Shown here: positions 8,244 through 18,400 of the stretch, one piece after another
How the letters are laid out: every line of letters begins with the position of its first letter
Numbering within the stretch: the first letter of the stretch is position 1
NCBI GenBank assembly: GCA_900759105.1
Contig: CAAETY010000066.1
Location: forward strand, 1 to 64,000
Source of the DNA: Peptococcaceae bacterium
GTDB taxonomy: Bacteria; Bacillota; Peptococcia; Peptococcales; Peptococcaceae
DNA: 64,000 nt
Direction: 5' to 3'
Notes under the pieces: model-generated
Told to the model about the DNA's origin: nothing
Seen by the model: only the letters and a program-made list of their open reading frames with translations
The model's database searches: none
Made by a program: the position numbers and the translations under genes

Positions 8244-8891
8244 TTAAAACCCGCTAAAATTATTTTTGAAATAATCACGGTCTTCCGGAAGTAGCCTATC
8301 TATCACCGTATCTGCTTCGGTAATTTCTCGCACCGGTCGACACGGCACGCCCACTGCAAGTGTATTTGGTGGAATGTCCCGCGTCACCACACTTCCGGCA
8401 CCAATCACTGCACCGTCACCAATGGTCACGCCCCCAATGACACAAACATTCGCCGCAAGCCACACATGATTGCCGATGTGAATATCCTCCGCATATTCCG
8501 CCAAGGTGGTATTGCCATTAGCATCCATGCCCATTCGTTCTTGTGCAATCAGCGGATGATTTGTCGCCAACAGTGATACATTCGGTCCAATGCACACATT
8601 ATCACCGATTGTCACACGTGCATCATCCATCACCGTAAAATTGAAATTGGCAAAGAAGTTTTCCCCGATAAATGTATGCGACCCGTAGTTGATATAAATT
8701 GGGCCTACAAAACGAAATGTTTTTCCGATTTTTCCCATTATATCGCGAATAATGGTTTCTCGCTCCGGATCTGTTTCAGGCAATGCATTATAGCATTGGT
8801 TCGCGGCATGGGTTTTGACCTTAATCGCCTTTAATTCATCGCACTGATTGTTAAAGAGCTTGCCGGCAAAAATTTTTTCTTCTTCCGTCAT
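8244..8891 (-). CDS. Maltose/galactoside-type sugar O-acetyltransferase
   Basis: A 215-residue acetyl-CoA-dependent transferase of the LacA/Maa family. An N-terminal helical Mac domain (to about residue 60) is followed by a left-handed beta-helix made of hexapeptide repeats, with the catalytic His in the LLATNHPL segment. It acetylates the 6-hydroxyl of sugars in the cytoplasm; the natural substrate is uncertain. I chose the ATG at 8891: the GGAGG box is seven bases from it, but only one base from the ATG two codons upstream. A TGCTACAAT extended -10 lies on the minus strand at 8924-8932. Flanked by terminators, so monocistronic. Confidence 0.88.
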   Translation of the reverse strand: MTEEEKIFAGKLFNNQCDELKAIKVKTHAANQCYNALPETDPERETIIRDIMGKIGKTFRFVGPIYINYGSHTFIGENFFANFNFTVMDDARVTIGDNVCIGPNVSLLATNHPLIAQERMGMDANGNTTLAEYAEDIHIGNHVWLAANVCVIGGVTIGDGAVIGAGSVVTRDIPPNTLAVGVPCRPVREITEADTVIDRLLPEDRDYFKNNFSGF

Positions 8892-8952
8892 AGCCATTCC
8901 TCCGTTATTTGTTATTCATTTTTATTGTAGCATGCACCACGCTTTGTGGAAC

Positions 8953-8985
8953 AAAAAAATGCTCCTCTCAATCAGAGAGGAGCAT
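8953..8985 (-). terminator. Intrinsic terminator of hisS-aspS
   Basis: Perfect 11-bp minus-strand stem ATGCTCCTCTC / GAGAGGAGCAT followed by seven T, about ten bases after the aspS stop. Confidence 0.95.
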
Positions 8986-8996
8986 CAGGTTCAAAA

Positions 8997-10799
8997 TTAT
9001 TCTGCGTCTTGCGCTTTTTCCTTTTCTTTCACATCAAGCTTAATGTGAAGTTCACGCAATTGCTTGCGATCTACAGGAGCTGGCGCATCTGCCATGAGAT
9101 CCATTGCGCTTTGGGTCTTAGGGAATGCAATAACGTCACGGATGGTATCACGCTTGGTCATGAGCATGAGCATACGGTCGATACCGATTGCCAAGCCACC
9201 ATGTGGTGGTGCACCGTATTCAAATGCATCCAAGAGCATGCTGAAACGTTCGCGATACACATCTTCAGAAAGGCCGAGCAAATCAAACATTTTTTCTTGA
9301 AGTGCGCGGTCGTGGATACGGATACTACCGCCACCGAGCTCTACGCCGTTAAGTACGATGTCGTATGCACGGGAACGAATCTTATCCAATTGATCACCAT
9401 ATTTTTCCAAGTCTTCGGTGAATGGTGCGGTAAATGGATGGTGCATTGCGGTATAACGCTTTTCTTCTTCGCTCCATTCAAAGAGTGGGAATTCGGTTAC
9501 CCACAAGAGGTTGAACTTGTCGTTGTCAATCAAGTTACGCTTACGTGCAAGTTCAAGACGGAGATGGCCCAAGCTGTCGTTAACAATCTTATGGGTATCT
9601 GCGCCGAAGAAAATAACGTCACCGACTTCAGCATCGGTAGCTTCGCAAATTTTCTTTACCATATCATCGGTCAAGAACTTGGTGATTGGGGACTTAATGC
9701 CACCATCTTCTTGCATTACAAAGTATGCCAAGCCCTTTGCACCGTAAATAGCTACATATTTGCCGAGTGCGTCCAATTCACGACGGCTGAGGTCACTCAT
9801 GCCCTTCGCGTTGAGCGCCTTAACAGTCCCACCGTTTTCGAGTGCACCATCAAATACCTTGAAGCCACAGCCCTTTACTACATCGGAAAGCTCGATAAGT
9901 TCAAGACCAAAGCGGGTATCCGGCTTATCAGAACCATAACGGCTCATTGCTTCTGCATAGGTCATACGTGGAAGTGGCAATGGAATGTCCATCCCCAATA
10001 CTTCCTTGAATGCATGAGCAACCATGGATTCGGTCAATTCCATTACTTCTTCTTCATCCACGAAGCTCATTTCCAAGTCAAGCTGGGTAAATTCAGGTTG
10101 ACGGTCAGCGCGCAAGTCTTCATCACGGAAGCAACGTGCTACTTGGAAATATTTTTCAATCCCACTTACCATGAGCAATTGCTTATATTGTTGTGGGGAT
10201 TGTGGCAATGCATAGAATGCACCTGCATTCACACGGCTAGGCACGAGGAAGTCACGTGCGCCTTCCGGTGTGCTACGCATGAGTTCCGGGGTTTCAATTT
10301 CCCAGAAGCCGCGTTGGTCTAAATAGTCACGCACGCTCTTTAATACCTTATGACGCATCATGAGGTTCTTTTGCATCACTGGGCGGCGCAAATCAAGATA
10401 ACGATATTTAAGACGAATGTTTTCATCTACATCGCTGTCGTCAACGAGTGCGTATGGTGGAGTCTTGGAATCGTTGTAAATAATCAATTCGCTGGCAATA
10501 ACGTCGATAGAACCAGTAGCGAGCTTATCGTTTTCCATCCCTTCAGGACGTGGACGAACCTTCCCGCGAATACCGAGAACGTATTCACTACGAACGCGTT
10601 CTGCAAGTTCAAATACGTCAGCATCGCAAAGCTCAGGGTTTACGGTTACCTGTACAATCCCGCTGCGGTCACGAAGGTCGATGAAAATAACGCCACCATG
10701 GTCACGGCGCTTTTGCACCCAACCGGTAACGATAACTTCTTCATCAACATTACTCAAAGACAATTCTGTGCAATAATGTGTTCTCTTTAATGGTAACAT
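8997..10799 (-). CDS. aspS: Aspartyl-tRNA synthetase
   Basis: A 600-residue class II synthetase that charges tRNA-Asp. An N-terminal OB-fold anticodon domain (GWVQKRRDHGG) is followed by motif 2 (FRDEDLRADRQPEF), a GAD insertion domain typical of bacterial AspRS, and motif 3 (GIDRMLMLMT) near the C-terminus. The acidic-basic tail after residue 585 is unremarkable. It starts nine bases after the hisS stop and shares its promoter and terminator; the hisS-aspS pair is common in Bacillota. Whether it is discriminating or non-discriminating cannot be settled, as gatCAB is not in view. Confidence 0.96.
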   Translation of the reverse strand: MLPLKRTHYCTELSLSNVDEEVIVTGWVQKRRDHGGVIFIDLRDRSGIVQVTVNPELCDADVFELAERVRSEYVLGIRGKVRPRPEGMENDKLATGSIDVIASELIIYNDSKTPPYALVDDSDVDENIRLKYRYLDLRRPVMQKNLMMRHKVLKSVRDYLDQRGFWEIETPELMRSTPEGARDFLVPSRVNAGAFYALPQSPQQYKQLLMVSGIEKYFQVARCFRDEDLRADRQPEFTQLDLEMSFVDEEEVMELTESMVAHAFKEVLGMDIPLPLPRMTYAEAMSRYGSDKPDTRFGLELIELSDVVKGCGFKVFDGALENGGTVKALNAKGMSDLSRRELDALGKYVAIYGAKGLAYFVMQEDGGIKSPITKFLTDDMVKKICEATDAEVGDVIFFGADTHKIVNDSLGHLRLELARKRNLIDNDKFNLLWVTEFPLFEWSEEEKRYTAMHHPFTAPFTEDLEKYGDQLDKIRSRAYDIVLNGVELGGGSIRIHDRALQEKMFDLLGLSEDVYRERFSMLLDAFEYGAPPHGGLAIGIDRMLMLMTKRDTIRDVIAFPKTQSAMDLMADAPAPVDRKQLRELHIKLDVKEKEKAQDAE

Positions 10800-10808
10800 T
10801 ATTTAACC

Positions 10809-12062
10809 TCACTTTATGTAATCTAAAACTTCATTAAGGGCAACATTTTCTTGGGTACTTTCTTGCATGTTACGCACCGAAGCCACCCCTTGGGCAAGCT
10901 CATCATCACCGATGATGATGCAATAGCGGGCACCGGCTTTGTCCGCAGCCTTCATTTGCGCCTTAATGCTCTTAGAGAGATAGTCGGTTTCGCAGATATA
11001 TCCTGCGCGACGCAAGCTTTGGGTCAATTCAAAGCAAGGAACCTTTGCAGCGTCACCGAGTGGTGCTACATACACATCAACGTCTTGCTTGATTGGTAAT
11101 TCAATGCCTTCTTCCTTCAAGGTCAAAAGCACACGTTCCATGCCGGCAGCAAACCCCATCCCAGGGATGTCGTCACCGCCAACTTGGCTTACAAGCTTAT
11201 TGTAACGGCCGCCACCGCAGATAGCGTTTTGCTGGCTGCCGACTTTGTTCATAATCACTTCAAAAGCGGTTTGGGTGTAATAGTCCAGGCCACGCACCAA
11301 AGTGGTGTCCACTTGATAATCCACACCGACAGCTTTAAGATAAGCGCACACTTTTTCAAAATGGTCTTTGCAATCATCACAGGCATAGTCCAAAGTGGTT
11401 GGTGCCCCGGCTGCTACACGTTTGCAGCCTTCTTCTTTGCAGTCCAACACGCGAAGCGGATTCTTTTCTAAGCGTTCCAAACAGGTTGGGCAAAGTTGAT
11501 CTTTATATTGACCAAAGTATTCCTTGAGTGCTTCCTGATACTTAGGGCGACATTGGTCGCAGCCAACGGTATTGATAAGCACGCTCAAGCTTTCTAATCC
11601 CAGCTTAGAAAACAAGTCTACTGCGAAACTGATAATTTCAGCATCAACAATTGGTTCAGCACTCCCCAATACTTCCGCACCGAATTGATGGAATTGGCGA
11701 TAACGACCGGCTTGTGGTTGGTCATAACGGAACATTGGCCCGATATAGTAAAGCTTTACGGGCAAGGATTGAGAAAAGAGTTTGTTTTCAACAAATGCAC
11801 GCACCGTCCCGGCGGTTCCTTCCGGACGCAAGGTGATGTGGCGCAAGCCTTTATCTTCGAAGGAATACATTTCCTTGGAAACAATGTCCGAGGTTTCCCC
11901 TACACTACGCAAGAACAATTCAGTGTGTTCAAAAATCGGAGTGCGGATTTCTTTATAATTGTAATTCGCAAAAAGCTCGCGAATCAGGCCTTCGAGATAT
12001 TGCCATTTTTCTACCTCACCAGGCAGAAAATCATTGGTTCCTCTCGGTTTAGTTGTTAGCAT
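10809..12062 (-). CDS. hisS: Histidyl-tRNA synthetase
   Basis: A 417-residue class II synthetase that charges tRNA-His. Visible are motif 2 (RYDQPQAGRYRQFHQFG), the HisA signature in RGLDYYTQTAFE and the HisB signature GGGRYNKL, followed by a C-terminal anticodon-binding domain. A cysteine-rich stretch (residues about 165-215, several CxxC pairs) lies in the insertion domain, as in many clostridial HisRS. The ATG at 12062 has a GGAGG box. A strong promoter lies 80-110 bases upstream and the short leader contains an 11-bp hairpin. It is first in the hisS-aspS operon. Confidence 0.96.
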   Translation of the reverse strand: MLTTKPRGTNDFLPGEVEKWQYLEGLIRELFANYNYKEIRTPIFEHTELFLRSVGETSDIVSKEMYSFEDKGLRHITLRPEGTAGTVRAFVENKLFSQSLPVKLYYIGPMFRYDQPQAGRYRQFHQFGAEVLGSAEPIVDAEIISFAVDLFSKLGLESLSVLINTVGCDQCRPKYQEALKEYFGQYKDQLCPTCLERLEKNPLRVLDCKEEGCKRVAAGAPTTLDYACDDCKDHFEKVCAYLKAVGVDYQVDTTLVRGLDYYTQTAFEVIMNKVGSQQNAICGGGRYNKLVSQVGGDDIPGMGFAAGMERVLLTLKEEGIELPIKQDVDVYVAPLGDAAKVPCFELTQSLRRAGYICETDYLSKSIKAQMKAADKAGARYCIIIGDDELAQGVASVRNMQESTQENVALNEVLDYIK

Positions 12063-12087
12063 ATTTTTGGCCTCCGTTTAGACAGTG

Positions 12088-12119
12088 AAAAGATTCGTCA
12101 CTTGCGCAACGAACCTTTT
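12088..12119 (-). promoter_or_regulatory. Hairpin in the hisS 5' leader
   Basis: Minus-strand stem AAAAGGTTCGT / ACGAATCTTTT (11 bp, one G-U pair) with a ten-base loop, between the promoter and the ribosome-binding site of hisS. No T-run follows, and the leader is too short for a full T-box. It may affect mRNA stability or translation. Confidence 0.55.
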
Positions 12120-12143
12120 ACACTCTGAGAATATATACATAAA

Positions 12144-12172
12144 ATTGTATCTAAGGCGCAAGGCTTTGTCAA
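12144..12172 (-). promoter_or_regulatory. Promoter of hisS-aspS
   Basis: Minus strand: consensus -35 TTGACA (12167-12172), 17-base spacer, -10 TACAAT (12144-12149). It lies immediately after the stop codon of the upstream MBL gene. Confidence 0.85.
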
Positions 12173-12174
12173 CA

Positions 12175-12804
12175 CTAGGCTTCATAGCGCATATATGGAT
12201 TATGCGCGCGTTCAAAAGCCATGGTTGTCTTTGGCCCGTGTCCCGGATAAATTTCACATTCATCCGGCAATGCCACCATGCGCACCTGCAAACTGTAGAG
12301 CATGTCTTCCATACTTCCGCCCGGGAAGTCCACACGCCCGCAAGACCCCTTAAAGAGGGTGTCGCCGCTCATTGCTATATCATCGTTCATAAACCACAAC
12401 GTACAGCTGCCTTGGGTATGGCCCGGTGTATGAACCACACGCAGTGGGCGCAAGCCCAAACGAAATTCATCGCCATGCTTCACAAAGCGATCTACAGTCA
12501 GACCTTCAATGGTATTCTTTCCAAAAAGGTCGCGCAATGGCGCATCAAGCCATTCGGCATCTGCTTCGTGCATATAGAACGGAATGTTAAATTCTTTTTT
12601 CAATTGCACCACCGCACCAATATGATCCCAATGTGCATGGGTGTTGATAATCATCTTTGGTTCAAGCACATGGGAACGAATAAATTCAATAATGCGTTCC
12701 GCTTCTGCACCCGGGTCGATGATAATGGTTTCCGGAGATTCCTCATCAACAACGAGATAACAATTTTCGTCAAGCGGCCCAACAATCAAAGTATAAACTT
12801 TCAT
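12175..12804 (-). CDS. Metallo-beta-lactamase-fold hydrolase (glyoxalase II-like)
   Basis: A 209-residue MBL-fold protein. The metal motif is THAHWDH (His56, His58, Asp60, His61), followed by a GHTQGS segment carrying another His and a final PGHGP motif. This short version lacks the C-terminal substrate domain of true glyoxalase II and matches the YcbL/YqgX-type hydrolases found after relA-dtd in many Bacillota. The likely reaction is thioester or ester hydrolysis; the substrate is unknown. It is last in the recJ-relA-dtd chain, 20 bases after dtd. Confidence 0.88.
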   Translation of the reverse strand: MKVYTLIVGPLDENCYLVVDEESPETIIIDPGAEAERIIEFIRSHVLEPKMIINTHAHWDHIGAVVQLKKEFNIPFYMHEADAEWLDAPLRDLFGKNTIEGLTVDRFVKHGDEFRLGLRPLRVVHTPGHTQGSCTLWFMNDDIAMSGDTLFKGSCGRVDFPGGSMEDMLYSLQVRMVALPDECEIYPGHGPKTTMAFERAHNPYMRYEA

Positions 12805-12824
12805 AAGTCTTATGCCTCTTTTTC

Positions 12825-13274
12825 TTAGAATTGCTTGGTGGAATCCAATAACATCGTTACCGGTCCATCGTTAATCAAAGACACTTCCATATGTGCTTGA
12901 AATTGCCCTGTTTCCACATGCAGGCCATTATCACGAAGGTAACGATTAAACACTTCATAAAGCGCATCCCCTTGTGCCGGTGGTGCCGCTTCGGTAAAGG
13001 ATGGGCGGCGACCGCGACGGCAATCACCAAAGAGGGTGAATTGAGAGACGCTTAAAATACTTCCGCCCACATCCTGAACAGAAAGATTGAGTTTATCATC
13101 GCTATCCTCAAAAATTCGCAGGCCTGCAATTTTATCTGCCAAATATTTGGCATCATCTTCGGTATCGTTATGTGTCACGCCGAGAAAAACCAAGAGTCCG
13201 TTGTCCACAGCCCCTACTTGATTTTCCCCAACTTGTACACTTGCATTTCTAACACGTTGCACAACAGCTCTCAT
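12825..13274 (-). CDS. dtd: D-aminoacyl-tRNA deacylase
   Basis: A 149-residue DTD enzyme that removes D-amino acids from mischarged tRNA. It carries the two family signatures: SQFTLFGDCRRGRRPSF (catalytic Thr region) and the C-terminal G-P-V-T segment in INDGPVTMLLDS. The last usually reads NSGPVT; here Asp replaces Ser. The start is the ATG at 13274 (MRAVVQRV) with AAGGAG eight bases upstream; a longer in-frame extension overlaps relA and lacks similarity. It begins 13 bases after the relA stop. Confidence 0.94.
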   Translation of the reverse strand: MRAVVQRVRNASVQVGENQVGAVDNGLLVFLGVTHNDTEDDAKYLADKIAGLRIFEDSDDKLNLSVQDVGGSILSVSQFTLFGDCRRGRRPSFTEAAPPAQGDALYEVFNRYLRDNGLHVETGQFQAHMEVSLINDGPVTMLLDSTKQF

Positions 13275-13287
13275 GATTATCTCCTTT

Positions 13288-15483
13288 TTAATCGCGACGC
13301 ACGGTAAAGACATCCGGAATCGCGTTGATTTTTTCCATCACAACGTTGAGCTCTTGTAAATCGCTGACTTCTACAGTAATTTCCATTAACGCCATATGTT
13401 CCTTTACACGAGAGGTGATGGACATGATGTGTACCTGAGAGTCATTAATCAAAGCCATGACATCCGGTGTAATCTTTGGACGGTCAAAGGCTTCAACTGA
13501 AATGGTAACTTCGTAAACAGAGTTTTCGAAGCCTTCCCAGTTTACCTCTATTAAGCGCGCGCGATCTTTTTCGCTCAAGCTGGTGATGTTTTTACATTCA
13601 CGATGATGCACGGTAATACCACTGCCACGGGTAATGTAACCGATGATTGGGTCACCCGGTACCGGTTTACAGCAGTTTGCAAATTTTACACCCACATCGT
13701 CCATGCCATGAATAGTAATGCCACCGATATTTTTCTTTGCCGGTGAACGACGGTTACTCTTGGCATTAAGCTGGGCATCGATAACCTCTTCTTTTTCTAT
13801 AGGCTTAAGCTCGGCGAGCTGAGTTTTAAACTCTTCACGCATGCGGTTAATCACCTGAACGGTGCTAACGCCACCTACACCCAAACCTACATAAAGGTCA
13901 TCCGGACTCTTATAGCCCAGTTTGCTGCAAACGCGCGCAATATTATCCACATTGAGAAAGATGGATTCCGCTTCCGCATGATGTGCTTTTACATAATGCT
14001 CCAACGCATCCTTGCCTTGCTTGAGGTTTTCTTCACGCTTATTTTTCTTGAGCCAAGCACGAATCTTGTTCTTGGCTTGTGGTGTTTTTACCAGTTTAAT
14101 CCAGTTGCTGTTCGGGCCACGGCTGTTTTTGGAGCGCAAAATTTCAACTGTGTCACCGGTTTGCAGCTCATAATCAAACGGTACAATTTTACCGTTAACC
14201 TTGGCACCAACACATTGGTTCCCAATTTCGGTATGTACGCGATAGGCAAAATCCAATGGACTCGAGCCAATCGGCAATTCGTAAACCTCGCTTGCAGGAG
14301 AGAATACAAAGACCGTGTCGCTAAAGAGTTCCAGCTTGATATTATCCAGAAATTCTTTGCTGTCTACGGCATCCTGTTGCAATTCCTTGAGTTTTTGCAA
14401 CCAATTCAGTTGGTTGTTATCACTTGCCATTTCGCTGTTGCCTTGCTGCTTATACAGCCAATGGGCAGCAACCCCATATTCTGCGATTTGATGCATTTCG
14501 AAGGTACGAATTTGAATTTCAAAACGTTCCCCGCGAGGCCCGATAACCGTTGTGTGCAAGGATTGGTATAAGTTCGGTTTTGGCATCGCAATGTAATCTT
14601 TAATACGCCCCGGAACAGGCTTCCACAATGAATGCACCGAACCCAATACGATATAGCAATCTTGCACGGTATTAACCAGCACACGAATCGCAATCAAATC
14701 ATAGATTTCATCCAATTCCTTGTGCTTCGTTACCATTTTGCGGTAAATGCTGTAAAAATGCTTTGGACGACCGGCGATTTCATAATTGATATGCATCTTA
14801 TTCATTTCAATTTTGAGATCGCGAATAACTTCATCGATGTATTCTAAGCGTTCTTGACGCTTCATAGAAATACGTTCTACCAAGTCATAATAAATTTCCG
14901 GTTCGAGATAACGCAAAGCCAAGTCTTCAAGTTCCCATTTGAGCTTGATAATCCCTAAGCGGTCAGCGAGCGGAGAATATATTTCCAATGTTTCTTGGGC
15001 AATACTCTTTTGCTTTTCCGGTGATTGGAAACTCATCGTGCGCATATTGTGCAGACGGTCAGCAAGCTTAATGATGATGACACGCACGTCCTGCGCCATA
15101 GCCACAAACATCTTGCGATAACTTTCCAGCTGTCGTTCTTCCTTGGAATGACACTGAATCTTATCGAGCTTTGTTACCCCTTCAACAAGGAAAGCCACTT
15201 CCTCGTTAAACATTTGTTCCAGTTCCAAGCTACTGCAACTGGTGTCTTCTACAACATCATGCAAAAGCCCTGCCGCAATAGCATTATCATCCATCCCCAA
15301 ATCAGCCAAAATAATAGCGACATTAACCGGGTGAATAATATACGGCTCACCGGATTTTCTAAATTGCCCCTCATGCATATTGCGTGCACATTCATACGCA
15401 CGCGTTAACATATCGGTATCTGATTGAGGGTTATTTTCTTCTACAACCTTTAATAGGTCTTCTAATCCAACTTGATGACTCAT
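13288..15483 (-). CDS. relA: Bifunctional (p)ppGpp synthetase/hydrolase RelA/SpoT
   Basis: A 731-residue Rel-type enzyme that makes and degrades the stringent-response alarmone. Domains in order: HD hydrolase (GLLHDVVEDT near residue 70), synthetase domain (about 215-340), TGS (about 380-450), helical/zinc region with KFANCCKPVPGD, and a C-terminal ACT domain. Intact HD residues indicate a bifunctional enzyme. I place the start at 15483, where GGAGG is well spaced. Its ATG overlaps the recJ stop (ATGA), giving tight coupling of recJ and relA. Confidence 0.95.
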   Translation of the reverse strand: MSHQVGLEDLLKVVEENNPQSDTDMLTRAYECARNMHEGQFRKSGEPYIIHPVNVAIILADLGMDDNAIAAGLLHDVVEDTSCSSLELEQMFNEEVAFLVEGVTKLDKIQCHSKEERQLESYRKMFVAMAQDVRVIIIKLADRLHNMRTMSFQSPEKQKSIAQETLEIYSPLADRLGIIKLKWELEDLALRYLEPEIYYDLVERISMKRQERLEYIDEVIRDLKIEMNKMHINYEIAGRPKHFYSIYRKMVTKHKELDEIYDLIAIRVLVNTVQDCYIVLGSVHSLWKPVPGRIKDYIAMPKPNLYQSLHTTVIGPRGERFEIQIRTFEMHQIAEYGVAAHWLYKQQGNSEMASDNNQLNWLQKLKELQQDAVDSKEFLDNIKLELFSDTVFVFSPASEVYELPIGSSPLDFAYRVHTEIGNQCVGAKVNGKIVPFDYELQTGDTVEILRSKNSRGPNSNWIKLVKTPQAKNKIRAWLKKNKREENLKQGKDALEHYVKAHHAEAESIFLNVDNIARVCSKLGYKSPDDLYVGLGVGGVSTVQVINRMREEFKTQLAELKPIEKEEVIDAQLNAKSNRRSPAKKNIGGITIHGMDDVGVKFANCCKPVPGDPIIGYITRGSGITVHHRECKNITSLSEKDRARLIEVNWEGFENSVYEVTISVEAFDRPKITPDVMALINDSQVHIMSITSRVKEHMALMEITVEVSDLQELNVVMEKINAIPDVFTVRRD

Positions 15484-18400
15484 GTCTTCACCTCCCTGCC
15501 ATGCCAATTCGCAGGTCTTAATGCACTACGAATAATGGCCTCCAACGACCCCAACTCCTTGTTAAAGGCAATTTCTCTAAATTGCTCTAAGGCACGTTTT
15601 TCACTCATTCCTTCTAAATACGCAGGGGAATCGGTGAGGTTACGGTGCGTTGGATCTTTCTCTATTTCCAGGATTATATTTTCATCGGTTTTTGTGAGTC
15701 GCATAAATTGCAGCTCTTCAAAGATTTTCAAAGCAAGCTGCCATTGTCCCTTGTTAGTACCGTTAACCAGCTCCATAAGCAAGCTCCAGAAATCTTCAGG
15801 CTTCTCACATAAACGGTAATCGTGATTGCTTCCATACATTTTAAGACGTTGGTACATTTGTCCCAGTTCATTACGAGACGGTCCGCGTTCGGAAATAATC
15901 ATCTCATTGAGGGCAAAATCACGTTCATTATACATGAGGTGGATACTCCCCGGTTCTCCATCGCGGGCACAACGCCCGGCGAGCTGATTAAAGGCTTCAA
16001 CAGAAAAACACGGATGATACAGCACCACATTGCGAATATCCGGAATATGAACCCCTTCACCAAAAGCCGTCGTTGCAAAAAGCAAACGAATCTCACCTTC
16101 CTTGAAAGCACTTTCTACCACACGGCGCGCTTGCTGCGGAAGTCCACCGTGGTAATAGCCCACAAGCGGTCGTAGTTGATACGGTAATATTTCGCGCAAG
16201 CGCTGGCACAAGCCGTATGCTTGCTTGCGACTATTTACATAGCAAATGGTTTTTTCCGGATGCATAAACAAACGATACAAACTAACCAACTTTTTCTCTG
16301 TATGTCGTGCATCGATAATATGTAAATTATACCGAATATGGTCATCAATATAAAGACCTGCGCCTGAAATAATTTTCTCAAATGCTGTTGCTTCTGCACT
16401 TGGCACAGTGGCTGTGAGATATGTCCACACTGCAAACGGGTATTTTGGTTTAAGGGTCGGCAAACGCTTATACGCATCACGCTTGCTCACCATATAATGT
16501 GCTTCGTCAATCACAATTTGCCCCACACGATCCGCATGAGCTGCAAAAATGCGTTGATTACGCACAAAAAATTCCGGTGTTGCAAGCAGTATGTCCACAC
16601 AACTTGCTTCAAGCGCCTCATACAACGCTTGTCGTTCTTCACTGCTTAGGTCGCCATTTCCTCTAAAAATGCGATATCCAAGTGGTGAAAGGCGATCAAT
16701 GAGGGCCAAATATTGGTCCTGAATAAGCGCTTTTAGCGGAGAAATCACGATGGTCATCCGCTTATCTCGACGTGCAATTACACCGGCAGCGACTTGATAA
16801 ATCAGAGATTTTCCGCGCCCTGTTGGCATAATGACCGCTGTATCCTCATGTCGTGTAATGATATTTTCTATGGCTTCTCGCTGTATTGGCAAAAGCTCGC
16901 CGTCCTCCACAAAGGTATCTGTCAACACATCGACAAGCGCCTCTGCTTCCAGTGTGCCGAGATTCACTGCCTCCCGGCCTGCTACATCATTAGCTTTTTC
17001 CATCGAGGTGCTATTTACCAAAATATTTACGCCATGCGTTTGGTCAACATTACCGGTCACTTCTGTAACAACGGCTTCATAGGTTGCCCCCAAATCCATG
17101 AGTGGTGCCAATTGAGCCGCAATCCGACGCGATAAATAGCCGATTTTTTCGCCGTTTTCTGTAAGACAGGCCACAGCATTGCCATCTGCAGGATTATTAA
17201 CTTCTCGCAAAAGCATCAAGCCATCGCCTGCCTTTAATGTGGCAATCAAATCTTGACGACCGGCATATGTCACGCCACGCACCTTTGTGTAGAATTGCAT
17301 TTTATCAGCAATGCCGGTGCCTTGTTGGGCATAGCTATCGCCGGCTTCCATAAAAATGCGGCGTACACGGTCTTCTTCCGCTTGCCATGCCGGTTGAATA
17401 TCTGTAATTTGAAGCTGCACCGAACACAATCCCCGATAGCAGTTTTCACCAATATGAAACGCAAAATCATATCGGTGGCGGTCAGAAAAATCATAGTCGC
17501 CCTTACGAAAAGCAATTCCGGGAATTTTATCACCCTCACTATTTTCAAAGCCCAGGCGTAAATGCTCCCCTTCTTTGCCAACTTGCTTGTGGGAAAAACG
17601 CCATTGGTGTTCCAACGCAAAAAGCGGTTCGGGATTTTCACAACCGCAAGGCTCCAAAAGACGTAAGGATTTTTCTAGCTGATCGGTCACTTCATCAATT
17701 TTGAGAATATCATCAATCCAAAGAATGTTTTCCGAAATGGCCTCTTCGTAATCTGCAGTTTCTTGATTAAATGCTGTTTTAAATGCTTCAAGCGCATCAG
17801 CATGAACCGTAAGTCCCGCAGCCATTTCATGCCCCCCGAATCGAACCAGGTGGTCGCTTACCGCTTTGAGACCTTCATACAAATGAAATCCCGGCACACT
17901 GCGCGCCGAGCCGGTGTAAACCGTTGGATTTTCTTCACTATTTGTCAGCACAATCGCCGGACAATGAAACTTTTCCACCAAACGAGATGCCACAATACCG
18001 ATAACGCCGGGATGCCAATTGTTCCCTACAGCAATAGCACAATGCATGTGTCCGGTAAATGCTTCAAATTGCCCAATGGCTTCTTGGGTTAAGGTGCGTT
18101 CAATATCCTTTCGTTCATTATTGTAATCACGCACTTCTTCGGTCAATGGTTCCAGCCCTACCGCCGACGTCGCTGTAAATAAATGCAGGGCCGCGTCAAT
18201 TTTGTCCAAGCGCCCACAGGCATTGATGCATGGTGCAATGCGAAAGGCAATGTCTGACGTGCGCACTTCATCTTCTCCGCAAAGCAACATTATCAAAGCA
18301 CGCATTCCCGGGCGCGGATTGGCGTTGATGCATTTCAATCCTTCGCGCACCAAAATGCGGTTATCGTCCAAAAGTGGCACCATATCCGCCACAGTAGCCA

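Noticed and set aside
8946..10322. 458-codon plus-strand open frame
   Set aside because: Antisense shadow of aspS caused by biased codon use; no start signals and no recognisable protein.
12063..12174. T-box leader before hisS
   Set aside because: The leader is about 75 nt, too short for stem I plus antiterminator, and has no T-box sequence or terminator.
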